Assembly: GCA_965262485.1 (NCBI GenBank)
Contig: OZ253540.1
Location: 3,968,001-4,032,000, forward strand
Reading direction: 5' to 3'
DNA length: 64,000 bases
Source of the DNA: Bin87 sp965262485
GTDB lineage: Bacteria; Chloroflexota; Dehalococcoidia; Lucifugimonadales; UBA3495
Shown here: in pieces, positions 1-8,294 of the stretch
Numbering within the stretch: the stretch's first letter is position 1
How the letters are laid out: each line of letters begins with the position of its first letter
Made by a program: the position numbers and the translations under genes
Notes under the pieces: model-generated
The model's database searches: none
What the model saw: only the letters and a program-made list of their open reading frames with translations
Told to the model about the DNA's origin: nothing

Positions 1-163
1 TATCTTGAAAAGCTTTGCCTCTGGTGCTCGAAGACGGAATGTTTTTGAGCCAGGCGAATGGGCTCCCGGCCCATGGGTCGTTAGCGATTCGGTAATCATC
101 CGAGAGCACGCTGGCAACCGTGGCAAGCCGCCGCACTTCGGGGTCCTGAATCTGCGTAGTCAT
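1..163 (-). CDS. Restriction-endonuclease-like protein, N-terminal part (cut by window edge)
   Basis: An open frame of 54 codons starts at ATG 163 and runs off the window. AGGAGA lies 6 bases upstream of the start, within the 9-base gap to the methyltransferase stop, so the two genes form an operon. The visible protein contains DPWAGSPFAWLKNIPSSS followed by a TRGKAF stretch, a pattern I associate with the N-terminus of some type II restriction enzymes; that assignment is from memory and not proven. Position directly behind a DNA methyltransferase supports a restriction partner. The catalytic region is outside the window. Confidence 0.5.
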   Translation of the reverse strand, partial: MTTQIQDPEVRRLATVASVLSDDYRIANDPWAGSPFAWLKNIPSSSTRGKAFQD

Positions 164-172
164 AGATTTCTC

Positions 173-1045
173 CTAAAGCAGTTTGGGGGCTGTTTCCGGT
201 TCATCGGCTTGGCTCAGTTTGTCAACCCCATGTACAGCGATACCATAATGTGCCAGCCGCCGCCGCATCACCTCCACTGCCTCCGGGTTGTTATCCACCA
301 GCACAAACTCCCGTCCCTCCAAATAGGCCGCCTCGCCGAGGGTGCCGCTGCCGGCGAAGAAATCGAGCAGGTGGTCGCCCGGATTGGAGTGGACGCGGAC
401 GATGCGGCTGACTATGTGCAGGGGTTTCTGGGTGGCGTAGCCGGTTTTTTCCTTGCCGTTGACTATTGTCCGCCACCACACATCAGTCGGAGTTTTACCT
501 CTTGCTGCTTTCGTCGGGCCAACCAGGCCGGGGGCCATATATGGGATGCGGTCGATGGCATCGTAGTTGAAGGTGTAGTTATCGGGGTCTTTGGCGTACC
601 ACAGGATGTTGTCGTGCTTGGCGGGCCAGCGGGTTTTGGGGCGGCCGCCGTAATCGTAGGCCCAGATGATTTCGTTGATGAAGGAATCACGGCCAAAGAT
701 TTCGTCGAGCATCACCTTGCAATAGTGGACTTCGCGGTAGTCGATGTGGAAGAACAGGCTGCCGTGGTCATCCAGCACGCGGTAGGCTTCGGTCATGCGG
801 GGACGGAGGAAGCCGATGTAGTCGTCGAAATCGTCGGCGTACCTGCTGCTGCCGACGACATGGGTACGGTAGCGCCGGCCCTGGAAACCGGTGCGGTCGC
901 CGTCGGCGTCGGGCGTGACCTTGATACGAGTGCGGGACTGGGATTTGCCGGTGTTGAAGGGCGGGTCAACGTAGATGAGTTGGAACGCGCCATTGGGCAG
1001 GGTGGGCAGGACATCAAGATTGTCGCCAAGTATAATATCGCCCAT
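173..1045 (-). CDS. Beta-class site-specific DNA methyltransferase (N6-adenine or N4-cytosine)
   Basis: The 290-residue protein transfers a methyl group from S-adenosylmethionine to an exocyclic amino group in DNA. Motif IV is DPPFNTG at residues 27-33 and the SAM-binding motif FAGSG is at 230-234, near the C-terminus. Motif IV before the FxGxG motif, with the variable target-recognition region (about 60-190) between, is the beta-class order. DPPF fits both N6A and N4C enzymes, so the base is undecided. The downstream gene nine bases on looks like the cognate endonuclease, making this a type II restriction-modification pair; if that gene is broken beyond the edge, it is an orphan methylase. 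Confidence 0.88.
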   Translation of the reverse strand: MGDIILGDNLDVLPTLPNGAFQLIYVDPPFNTGKSQSRTRIKVTPDADGDRTGFQGRRYRTHVVGSSRYADDFDDYIGFLRPRMTEAYRVLDDHGSLFFHIDYREVHYCKVMLDEIFGRDSFINEIIWAYDYGGRPKTRWPAKHDNILWYAKDPDNYTFNYDAIDRIPYMAPGLVGPTKAARGKTPTDVWWRTIVNGKEKTGYATQKPLHIVSRIVRVHSNPGDHLLDFFAGSGTLGEAAYLEGREFVLVDNNPEAVEVMRRRLAHYGIAVHGVDKLSQADEPETAPKLL

Positions 1046-1108
1046 TGCGCCCCTCCGGTTCGAGGCCGCATTATCCGGTTTGGTAACGAGGGTGTCAAAC
1101 GTAGAAGG

Positions 1109-1146
1109 CCCTCACCCCAACCCCTCTCCCAAGGGAGATGGGCTTT
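1109..1146. repeat. Short CCCTCACCCC/CCTCTCCC palindromic repeat
   Basis: The segment begins CCCTCACCCCAACCCCTCTC and continues into a short inverted copy (AAGGGAGATGGG). It lies between the divergent methylase and CoA-transferase genes. Related units occur near 8.12, 8.20, 10.19, 10.32, 10.51, 24.9, 34.6 and 54.6 kb. It is non-coding. Confidence 0.7.
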
Positions 1147-1218
1147 TCTTCCGCACTTGTCACCCGATATGCCAGGCGCTTTAATTTTAGGAAAGGGACC
1201 TATCGCAAGGAGTTAATG

Positions 1219-2433
1219 ATGAATCAGCATGAGTATCCGACTGGGCCGCTGGCCGGCGTAAAGGTGCTGGATTTGACGCAGATTATGGCCGGGCCGATGT
1301 GTACGATGCTGTTGGCCGACATGGGGGCGGATGTAATCAAGATTGAGCGTCCGGGGAGCGGCGACGATACGCGGCGCATGGGCAGCCGGTACAGCAACGG
1401 GTTTGCGGCGGGGTTCCTGGCCCTGAACCGCAACAAGCGGAGCATCGCGCTGGATCTGCGGTCGGATGCCGGCAAGGCTGTATTTCGCAAGATGGCGGAG
1501 TCGGCGGACGTTGTGGCGGAGAACTTCCGGCCGGGTGTGATGGATCGGTTGGGGTTGGGCTATGAGGAACTGGCGAAGATCAACCCGCGGCTGGTGTACG
1601 CCAGCATCTCGGGGTTCGGGGGAAGTGGCCCGTACCGCAACCGGGGCGGGTTTGACCTGGTGGCGCAGGGAATGAGCGGGTTGATGAGCATCACGGGGTT
1701 TCCCGACGGGCCGCCGGCAAAAGTGGGTGTTCCCATAACTGACATTGGGGCGGGAAGCTTTACGGCGTTCGGAATCCTGGCGGCCTACATACACGTCCAG
1801 CGCACCGGGCAGGGTCAGAAAGTGGACGCATCGCTGCTGGAGGCGGGGATCGCCTTCACCGTTTGGGAATCGTCGGAGTATTTCGCCAACGGGGAGATAC
1901 CGGGCCCGCTGGGCTCGGCGCACCGGGTCAACGCGCCGTACCAGGCGCTGCGCACCAGCGACGGCTACATCAACATCGGAGCCGCGTCGCAACCAACGTG
2001 GGAGCAGTTTTGTCGAGCCATCGGGCAGGATGCCCTGATTGAGGACCCCAGATACAAGGCATCGAACGACAGGAAGGCTCGGGAAGGCGAGCTGGCCGAG
2101 TTGCTGGAAGGGATCCTGGTGGAGCACTCCACGGAATACTGGATGGAGCAACTGCAGTCGGCGGGCGTGGTGGCCGGCCCGATTTACGATATGGCGCAGG
2201 TGTACGCCAACGAGCAGGTGTTGGCCCGGGATATGAAGGTGACGCTGGCCGACGATGAGATGGGCGAGTTACAGAACATCGGCATCCCGGTGAAGCTGTC
2301 GGCGACGCCGGGAAGCATCCGACACCGAGGGCCGGGACTGGGCGAGCATACGCGGGAGCTGCTACTGGAGTACGGTTACACGGAGGCCGAGGTGGATGCG
2401 CTGGTGGACGGGGGCGTAGTCGGGATCGGCTAG
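1219..2433 (+). CDS. CaiB/BaiF family (family III) CoA-transferase
   Basis: A 404-residue protein that moves CoA between carboxylic acids. It opens with the family hallmark PLAGVKVLDLTQIMAGP, followed by LLADMGADVIKIERP. The expected catalytic aspartate is D146 in GGFDLVAQGMSG, matching the Asp of formyl-CoA transferase. The length is typical. AAGGAG at 1207-1212 favours the ATG at 1219 (six-base spacing) over the ATG at 1216. The substrate cannot be told from sequence; frequent copies of this family in Chloroflexota suggest catabolism of organic acids. Confidence 0.93.
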   Translation: MNQHEYPTGPLAGVKVLDLTQIMAGPMCTMLLADMGADVIKIERPGSGDDTRRMGSRYSNGFAAGFLALNRNKRSIALDLRSDAGKAVFRKMAESADVVAENFRPGVMDRLGLGYEELAKINPRLVYASISGFGGSGPYRNRGGFDLVAQGMSGLMSITGFPDGPPAKVGVPITDIGAGSFTAFGILAAYIHVQRTGQGQKVDASLLEAGIAFTVWESSEYFANGEIPGPLGSAHRVNAPYQALRTSDGYINIGAASQPTWEQFCRAIGQDALIEDPRYKASNDRKAREGELAELLEGILVEHSTEYWMEQLQSAGVVAGPIYDMAQVYANEQVLARDMKVTLADDEMGELQNIGIPVKLSATPGSIRHRGPGLGEHTRELLLEYGYTEAEVDALVDGGVVGIG

Positions 2434-2547
2434 GCGGGGAGGTTACATTTGGTGGTTGATAAGCGGTGTTCAGTGCGATAGTTTGTTGAGCATCCTGTTT
2501 ACCGGGAAAATTGCACCCAACCGCCAGGCAAGGGACTGCCGCCGAAT

Positions 2548-2838
2548 ATGTTGATAAATTGGAAGTGGTTCGATTTCCGCCGCCTGGCGTTATCGATATC
2601 CATGGGGTTGGTAGCCACCATCCTAATAGTTGGCGGCTCGTTGCTGGCATGGTTCAATTTGCCGGAGGAATTATTCGACGCCGCACGTTCGGAGACGTTG
2701 GAAAGCGTGGCCCGCGCGGCTCTGGTGCTTCCCGCGGTACTTGCTACCGCTCCGTTGATCCAGTGGTGGTATAGTGTGATTGCCAGGGTGCTTAATGTTC
2801 CGCTGATTGACGGAGGAGGTCATGAAAGTAAGGTTTAA
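2548..2838 (+). CDS. Small hypothetical membrane protein
   Basis: This 96-residue protein has two hydrophobic segments, about residues 15-36 (ALSISMGLVATILIVGGSLL) and 56-82. It has a basic start (NWKWFDFRR) and a short hydrophilic tail. No family is recognised. No convincing ribosome site precedes the ATG. Its 3' end overlaps the next small gene by 17 bases, consistent with translational coupling. Moderate confidence only, since the frame is short. Confidence 0.5.
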   Translation: MLINWKWFDFRRLALSISMGLVATILIVGGSLLAWFNLPEELFDAARSETLESVARAALVLPAVLATAPLIQWWYSVIARVLNVPLIDGGGHESKV

Positions 2839-2920
2839 CCAGAAAACCATCATCATGACGTTCGCTTACGCCGTTGCAATCGCGGCAGCTATAGCAGTGC
2901 TGGTATTCGTGGTCGATTAG
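2822..2920 (+). CDS. Tiny 32-residue single-span membrane protein
   Basis: ATG at 2822 follows the near-perfect ribosome site GGAGGAGGT by one base; this is close, but the site is far stronger than those of most neighbours. The product is a short basic head (MKVRFNQKT) followed by one hydrophobic helix (about residues 10-30) and a final Asp. It overlaps the end of the 96-residue gene. Function unknown. Single-span peptides of this kind are often regulators or stabilisers of membrane proteins, but nothing here shows a partner. Confidence 0.5.
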   Translation: MKVRFNQKTIIMTFAYAVAIAAAIAVLVFVVD

Positions 2921-2985
2921 GCTCGGTGAACGACACGAGTATGCCGCGATGTCCGGACCGCGGAGTGCCCGTGGTTGGGTGAAAC

Positions 2986-3819
2986 TTACAAGCTTCGCCA
3001 GGCTGCGCCTTCGGTTAATTGCAGGAACTGGTTGACGAGGGTTGGGTTGGAGAGGATCAGGCCCGGTGAGAAGAGCGTGGCCGGTTCCAGGGTGCGTTGA
3101 TCGAGAACCTGGGCGCCGGCTTCCTGGGCCAGCAGAATCCCGGAGGCGATGTCCCACGGCGAGAGGCTGTGGTGGAAGTAGAGGTCGATGCGTCCGCACG
3201 CGGTGTAGGCGATGCTGAGGGCGCTGGAACCCATGAGGCGGTAAGCCTGCGTTTGCGGCCACATGCCGCTGGCCATCTGAAGCAACTTTCCAGCCTGTTC
3301 AAAATTGTAGCCGAGGTCGAAGCCAAGGACGGCCTCGCCAATATCCTGCCGGTCTGAAACGTGGAAGGGTTCGCCATTGAGGGTCGCACCCCGGCCCTTT
3401 TGCGCCGCGAACATTTCGTCGCGCACCGGATCGTAAGTTACGCCGGCCACCACCTCATCGCCCCGGGCGATGGCGACGACCACGCAGAAATGAGGGATTC
3501 CCTCGGCGAAGTTGCGAGTGCCATCGATGGGGTCTGCCACCAACGTATAGGGAGAGGTTCCGACCACCGGCGCCGATTCCTCCGACAATATTCCGAAGTC
3601 CGGATACTCTTCACGTATGTGGTCGAGAATGACGCGCTCCGATGCCAGGTCCACGTCGGTTACAACGTTGGCGCGACCCTTGAAACTGATCTCGATGTCG
3701 GTGCGAAAACGGGCGACGGCCAGCTCGCCGGCCCGCCGGGCCGCGGTTTCGCAAACGGACAGCGCCGTGTGGCCGGAGCGGGAAATCGGGAGATCATCAG
3801 TCGGGTGGGCCTGGGTCAT
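2986..3819 (-). CDS. Inositol monophosphatase family phosphatase (SuhB-like)
   Basis: A 277-residue Mg2+-dependent phosphatase of the inositol-monophosphatase/FBPase superfamily. Metal-binding motifs are visible: SEES around residues 79-82, DPIDGTRNF at 96-104 and PWDIASG near 223. Likely substrates are inositol-1-phosphate or related sugar phosphates such as histidinol phosphate or 3'-phosphoadenosine 5'-phosphate; the sequence does not decide. The length is normal. It converges with the small membrane genes and is divergent from the Nudix gene. Confidence 0.9.
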   Translation of the reverse strand: MTQAHPTDDLPISRSGHTALSVCETAARRAGELAVARFRTDIEISFKGRANVVTDVDLASERVILDHIREEYPDFGILSEESAPVVGTSPYTLVADPIDGTRNFAEGIPHFCVVVAIARGDEVVAGVTYDPVRDEMFAAQKGRGATLNGEPFHVSDRQDIGEAVLGFDLGYNFEQAGKLLQMASGMWPQTQAYRLMGSSALSIAYTACGRIDLYFHHSLSPWDIASGILLAQEAGAQVLDQRTLEPATLFSPGLILSNPTLVNQFLQLTEGAAWRSL

Positions 3820-3970
3820 GGGAAGCGGGCCTCCTGGGGCGAAATGGGTGGATGGGCGTCGTTACGAGACACAACCGGCGGGATCGTGAGGGGCAAATGC
3901 TGCCGAAGTCTAGCACCAGCCGGCGATCGGCGACAAGCATCCGGCGACGGATCATTACATAACGCTATGG

Positions 3971-3976
3971 TATACT
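3971..3976 (+). promoter_or_regulatory. -10 box TATACT of the Nudix gene
   Basis: TATACT ends seven bases before the GTG at 3983. Transcription would be expected to start at or within a base or two of that GTG, so the message may be leaderless. No clear -35 box is visible. Confidence 0.45.
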
Positions 3977-3982
3977 GCGGCC

Positions 3983-4423
3983 GTGGGCGAGCAGGACAAA
4001 CGGCCTCTGGTTGGGGTGGGAGTGGTGTTTATTCGTGGTGGCGAAGTGTTCCTGGCGCAGCGGCAAGGCGCTCACGGAGAGTCTACCTGGGGTTCGGCTG
4101 GCGGGCATCTGGAGTTTGGGGAATCCCTGGAGGATTGCGCGCGGCGAGAGGCCCAGGAGGAACTTGGGGTGAGCGTAGGCGGGCTGCGGGTGCTATGCCT
4201 GAGCAACATCATCGAGTATGGACGCCATTACGTTGATGTGGAATTTCTGGGCGAGATAGGGGAGCAGACTCCCGAGCCCAACACTGCCGACGGTTCGTTC
4301 GGGGAGTATGGGTGGTACCCGTTGGGAAGCACGCCGGAACCGCTGTTTGAGCCGATGCGGCTGGCGATCGACAGCCTGCAATCGGGGCAGTGGTATTTTC
4401 CGGGTGTGCAGTCAAGCCGGTAA
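3983..4423 (+). CDS. Nudix hydrolase, NUDT15/MTH1-like
   Basis: The 146-residue protein contains a complete Nudix box at residues 41-63, GHLEFGESLEDCARREAQEE followed by LGV, preceded by HGESTWGSAG. This arrangement resembles the subgroup hydrolysing (oxidised) nucleoside triphosphates. It probably cleans the nucleotide pool; the exact substrate is unknown. The start is the GTG at 3983: no ribosome site is present and a -10 box lies directly upstream. A repeat element has inserted directly after the stop codon. Confidence 0.87.
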   Translation: MGEQDKRPLVGVGVVFIRGGEVFLAQRQGAHGESTWGSAGGHLEFGESLEDCARREAQEELGVSVGGLRVLCLSNIIEYGRHYVDVEFLGEIGEQTPEPNTADGSFGEYGWYPLGSTPEPLFEPMRLAIDSLQSGQWYFPGVQSSR

Positions 4424-4428
4424 CTTTC

Positions 4429-4605
4429 CTGACGCGTATGCACTTTAATCTGTCATTGCGAGCGCAGCGTGGCAATCTCGTCGGGGTAGCAATGCTGGTT
4501 TGCCGACGTGTGTTCAGCCTCAACGAGATTGCCACGTGGTTCGACAGGCTCACCATGAGCGGCTGCGCTCATCGCAATGACAGATTAGAGTGGGTACGCG
4601 TGAGA
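4429..4605. repeat. MITE-like palindromic element with 9-bp flanking direct repeat
   Basis: The ends are inverted repeats of about 33 bases: left CTGACGCGTATGCACTTTAA then TCTGTCATTGCGA, right its near-complement ending TGGGTACGCGTGAG. GTAACTTTC flanks it on both sides (4420-4428 and 4606-4614), as expected of a target-site duplication. Inside are a GTGGCAATCTCGT/ACGAGATTGCCAC stem and half of the TTCGACAGGCTCACCATGAG module seen elsewhere. No transposase is encoded. It sits directly behind the Nudix stop. Confidence 0.75.
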
Positions 4606-4680
4606 GTAACTTTCTGGCTGCAATGTGTTGCCAGCGTTGCGCCGGCGCTGACTATGCTTCTGAAAACAGGGAGGTGATAC

Positions 4681-5346
4681 TTGGCCGCTAAAAAGGGACA
4701 GGGATTGTTGATGGTGTACGTCGATGTGCCCGCCGAGCATGAGGATGAATTCAACCGCTGGTATGACGAAGAACACATCCCCGAACGGTTGTCCATTCCG
4801 GGAGTATTGAATGCGGCGAGATATGTGGCGGTGCGAGGTGGTCCGAAATACCTGGCGTGCTACGAGATCGAAACGGCGGAAACGTGGTATTCCGACGGCT
4901 GGCAGTACCACCTGAACAACCCCACCGAGTGGTCGCAGAGGATGTCGCCCGGCGTGATTGGCATCAACTACGTGCGCAACTTGTACCGGCTGATCTATCC
5001 GACGGAAGTGTCGGAGGACACGGCGGTGGCGGAGATGGCGCCGGCGTTGCTGGTAGGGAGAATGGAAATACCGGAACCGCTGGATGCATTATTCAACGCA
5101 GCATATAACGATGAACGACTGCCTTTGTACTACAGTATCCCGGGATACATCCGTGGGAGAAGGTGGGAAGTTGTGATGGGGGAGCCTAAATACACTACTG
5201 TGCACGAATGCAGTGGTCCGGAAGTTGCAGAGTGTGCCGAATGGCAGGCGGTGAGGGATGCGGTAACGGCGGAGTGGAACGGGCATGTGCAGCCGTCGAT
5301 GCGGTTTGCAAACGGGTCTCCGGGAGTATATGAGCGCATCTTTTGA
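4681..5346 (+). CDS. Tandem dimeric alpha/beta-barrel protein
   Basis: The 221-residue protein has two ferredoxin-like repeats. The first (about 8-105) contains VYVDVPAEHEDEFNRWYDEE and an HIPERL stretch, typical of dimeric alpha-beta barrel proteins such as the EthD/DUF4286 type. The second (about 118-215) is more diverged. No catalytic motif is recognised. The start is TTG 4681, with GGAGGTGA seven bases upstream. It is soluble. Such proteins often act on small aromatic or fatty substrates, but no function can be assigned here. Confidence 0.72.
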   Translation: MAAKKGQGLLMVYVDVPAEHEDEFNRWYDEEHIPERLSIPGVLNAARYVAVRGGPKYLACYEIETAETWYSDGWQYHLNNPTEWSQRMSPGVIGINYVRNLYRLIYPTEVSEDTAVAEMAPALLVGRMEIPEPLDALFNAAYNDERLPLYYSIPGYIRGRRWEVVMGEPKYTTVHECSGPEVAECAEWQAVRDAVTAEWNGHVQPSMRFANGSPGVYERIF

Positions 5347-5404
5347 TGCTTGAAAATCACCCAATTACGTCGGCAAATTCGTAGTAATCCCGAGGTGGAT
5401 CGAG

Positions 5405-5410
5405 TATAAT
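5405..5410 (+). promoter_or_regulatory. Candidate -10 box TATAAT upstream of gyrB
   Basis: A perfect TATAAT lies 105 bases before the gyrB ATG. The -35 region is poor. It would give a leader of about 100 bases. Confidence 0.4.
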
Positions 5411-5514
5411 ATCGACGTGCCGGGCAGTACCATTTCTGTGCGTATAGAACAAACCGCACAGCAGGCAATTGCCGTTGACCCAATCGGTTAAACCTGTGGA
5501 GAAATAATCATAAT

Positions 5515-7488
5515 ATGACTCAGCAATCTACGGTTTCGGCAACAGATATATCTTCACAGTACACTTCTGATAACATTCAGGTCCTGAAAGGGTTGGAAGC
5601 GGTCAGGGTTCGCCCTGGAATGTATATCGGCAGCACCGGAGTTGACGGGCTGCACCATCTGATTAAGGAATTGCTCGACAACGCGGTGGACGAAGCGCTG
5701 GCCGGTTATTGCGACCGCATCGATCTGCATTTGGGCAAGGATGGCGCGGTTACTGTCTCTGACAACGGGCGCGGGATTCCGGTGGACGTGCATCCTGACA
5801 CCGGGGTTTCCGGGCTGGAAACGGTGATGACCACGCTGCACGCCGGGGGCAAGTTCGACGGAACAGCCTACAAGGTGTCGGGAGGGCTGCACGGCGTGGG
5901 AGCTTCGGTGGTGAATGCGCTGGCATCACATCTGCACGCTGAAGTTTACCGTGAAGGTCACCGCTACACGCAGGACTATTCGCGGGGCATTCCTTCCACC
6001 GAACTGGTGCGCCACCAGCGGGTGAACAAGCACGGTACGATGGTAACGTTTCGCGCCGACCTGGACATCTTTCCGGAGATAACCTACGACTTTGGGCGTC
6101 TGGTAGCGCAGCTGCGGCAAACCGCGTACCTGAACAAGGGTTTGGAAATCTCCCTGGTGAGTGAGTTCCACGAGGCCGAGCGCAACGGCGACGTGGAGCG
6201 CAGCTTCTTCTTTGACACTGGCGTGGCGAGCATGGTGCGGAACATTAACCGCAAGCGCAACGTGGTTATGCCGGAGCCGTTTTACTACCAACGCAACGCG
6301 GAAGACGCGGACGTGGAGGTGGCGTTCCAGTATCACCACACTGACGGGCACGATAATCTGGCCGCTGACGAGCGCACGTTTGCCAACTGCATCCTGACGC
6401 CGGAGGGCGGGACACATCTGGCCGGGTTCCGGTCGGCGTTGACGCGGGTGCTCAATGACCATGCCCGCAAGCAGAACGTGTTCAAAGACGCGAAGGATTC
6501 ATTCACCGGCGATGACACCAGGGGCGGACTGGTTGCCATCATCAGCGTGAAGATGGGGGATCCGCAGTTTGAGGGTCAAACCAAAAACAAGTTGAGCAAC
6601 CCCGAAATCCGCGGCCGCGTGGAAACCGCCACCGCCGAAGGTTTGACGCGGTTCCTGGAAGAAAACCCAACCGCCGCCAAGAGCATGCTGGATAAGGTGC
6701 AAACCAACCATGCTGCCCGCGAAGCGGCTCGCCGCGCCAGGGACCTGGTGTTGCGGAAGAACGCCCTGGATGGTTCTTCGCTGCCCGGCAAACTGGCTGA
6801 CTGCGCCGAGCGAGACCCTGCCAAGTCGGAACTGTATATCGTGGAGGGCGAATCGGCTGGGGGTTCGGCGAAGATGGGCCGCGACCGTCAGTTCCAGGCC
6901 ATCCTGCCGCTGAAGGGCAAGATCCTGAATGTGGAACGGTTCCTGGACAAGGTGGAACGCATCCTGGGCCACGAGGAGATTCGGGCCGTCATCGCGGCAG
7001 TCGGAACCGGAGAGGGCGAGGCATTCGACATCTCCAAGCTCCGCTACCACTACATTATCATCATGACCGACGCCGACGTGGATGGATCGCACATCCGCAC
7101 GCTCATCCTGACGTATTTCTACCGGAGGATGCGACCGCTGATCGATGGCGGGTTCCTGTACATTGCCCAGCCGCCGTTGTATCGGGTGCAACGGGGCCGC
7201 AGCATCGCCTACGCATACAGCGAGGATGAAAAGGACCAACTGATCAAGAAGATGTCCACGGCGCGGGCCGAACCGGCGGTGCAGCGTTACAAGGGTCTTG
7301 GGGAGATGAACGCCGACCAGCTCTGGGACACGACCATGGATCCGGAAACGCGCAAGATGCTGCGGGTTTCGGCGCATGATCTAGCCGAGGCGCACGATGT
7401 GTTCGAGATGTTGATGGGTGAGCAGGTTGGCCCCCGCAAGAACTTTATCCAGAGCCATGCCACCGAGGTGCGTAACCTGGACGTGTAG
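5515..7488 (+). CDS. gyrB: DNA gyrase subunit B
   Basis: The 657-residue ATPase subunit of DNA gyrase works with GyrA to introduce negative supercoils. In order: the GHKL ATPase domain with LEAVRVRPGMYIGSTG (about 24-40), NAVDEALAG and DNGRGIPV; the transducer domain; the TOPRIM domain with EGESAGGSAKMGRDRQFQAI (about 444) and MTDADVDGSHI (about 520); and the C-terminal QRYKGLGEMNADQLWDTTMD. Its length matches the short GyrB form without the enterobacterial insert. ParE is the main alternative and cannot be fully excluded. gyrA is not in the window. Confidence 0.93.
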   Translation: MTQQSTVSATDISSQYTSDNIQVLKGLEAVRVRPGMYIGSTGVDGLHHLIKELLDNAVDEALAGYCDRIDLHLGKDGAVTVSDNGRGIPVDVHPDTGVSGLETVMTTLHAGGKFDGTAYKVSGGLHGVGASVVNALASHLHAEVYREGHRYTQDYSRGIPSTELVRHQRVNKHGTMVTFRADLDIFPEITYDFGRLVAQLRQTAYLNKGLEISLVSEFHEAERNGDVERSFFFDTGVASMVRNINRKRNVVMPEPFYYQRNAEDADVEVAFQYHHTDGHDNLAADERTFANCILTPEGGTHLAGFRSALTRVLNDHARKQNVFKDAKDSFTGDDTRGGLVAIISVKMGDPQFEGQTKNKLSNPEIRGRVETATAEGLTRFLEENPTAAKSMLDKVQTNHAAREAARRARDLVLRKNALDGSSLPGKLADCAERDPAKSELYIVEGESAGGSAKMGRDRQFQAILPLKGKILNVERFLDKVERILGHEEIRAVIAAVGTGEGEAFDISKLRYHYIIIMTDADVDGSHIRTLILTYFYRRMRPLIDGGFLYIAQPPLYRVQRGRSIAYAYSEDEKDQLIKKMSTARAEPAVQRYKGLGEMNADQLWDTTMDPETRKMLRVSAHDLAEAHDVFEMLMGEQVGPRKNFIQSHATEVRNLDV

Positions 7489-7523
7489 CAGCCGGGACGA
7501 TCTCCAGGGTTTGCACCGCCGCC

Positions 7524-8060
7524 GTGGAACCGACCGATGGAATGGTCCTGCTGTTGTCGGAGGCCGAGTTGCAGCGCGAGGTGGTCCGGCTGGCTGGAGA
7601 GATCGACCGGGATTATGCCGATACCGGCGTGGCGCTGGTCTGCGTGCTGAAGGGCGCGGCTCTGTTCGTCGCTGACTTGCTGCGGCAGATACGGGTGGAG
7701 GTCAGCAGCGTCGAATACCTGAGGGCCCGCAGCTACGGCAGCGGCACCGCGTCGTCGGGGACGGTGAAGATCGAGGGGACGCCCGCCTCCGAAAACATCG
7801 CCGGGCGGCACGTGCTGCTGGTGGACGACATTGCCGACACGGGCCACACGCTGGTTGCGGTGTCGGAGTACCTGGAGGCGATGCAGCCGGCCTCGATGCG
7901 GATATGCACGTTGCTGGACAAACCCGACCGTCGCGAAGCCGAAATCGGGTATGACTACGTTGGGTTCAGCATCCCCAACCATTTCGTGGTGGGCTACGGG
8001 ATGGACCTGGATGAACGATACCGGGGGCTGCCGGCGATTTACTACTTTCAAGACGGCTAG
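7524..8060 (+). CDS. hpt: Hypoxanthine phosphoribosyltransferase
   Basis: The 178-residue purine-salvage enzyme joins hypoxanthine or guanine to PRPP. It shows the PRPP-binding motif VLLVDDIADTGHTL (about residues 93-106), the LKGAALFVADLLRQI region and a C-terminal YRGLPAIYYF. The length is standard. It starts at GTG 7524, 35 bases behind gyrB, and is probably co-transcribed with it; an ATG at 7542 is a possible later start. Confidence 0.92.
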   Translation: MEPTDGMVLLLSEAELQREVVRLAGEIDRDYADTGVALVCVLKGAALFVADLLRQIRVEVSSVEYLRARSYGSGTASSGTVKIEGTPASENIAGRHVLLVDDIADTGHTLVAVSEYLEAMQPASMRICTLLDKPDRREAEIGYDYVGFSIPNHFVVGYGMDLDERYRGLPAIYYFQDG

Positions 8061-8105
8061 GGCACTCATGCGTACCCACTTTGTCATTGCGCTCTCATAC
8101 TCGAC

Positions 8106-8260
8106 CAGGGCCTTTCTATTCTCCCTCTCCCTTGAGGGAGAGGGCCGGGGTGAGGGGGAACCTCCGGGTCAAACATGCTTGCCGGGGGAAAGACGTCCCT
8201 CACCCTCAACCCCTCTCCCGTGGGGAGAGGGGTGCCTTTGCAGAGAATAGAAAGGCCCTG
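8106..8260. mobile_element. MITE with 18-bp perfect terminal inverted repeats (CAGGGCCTTTC family)
   Basis: The ends are CAGGGCCTTTCTATTCTC (8106-8123) and its exact complement (8243-8260). TACTCGAC flanks it at 8098-8105 and 8262-8269, a direct repeat consistent with target duplication. The interior holds two CCTCTCCC palindromes. There is no coding capacity. The same end sequence bounds elements at 33385-33506 and 55715-55859, which carry other interiors. On its left lies a fragment (about 8064-8092) of the CTCACGCGTACCCACTTT end type. Confidence 0.8.
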
Positions 8261-8294
8261 GTACTCGACGCGGGGGTTGGCAATCTCGTTCCCA

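Noticed and set aside
5..1216. A 403-codon open frame antisense to the DNA methyltransferase
   Set aside because: It mirrors the codon bias of the methylase on the other strand, has no family pattern and covers repeat DNA; the methylase has all motifs.
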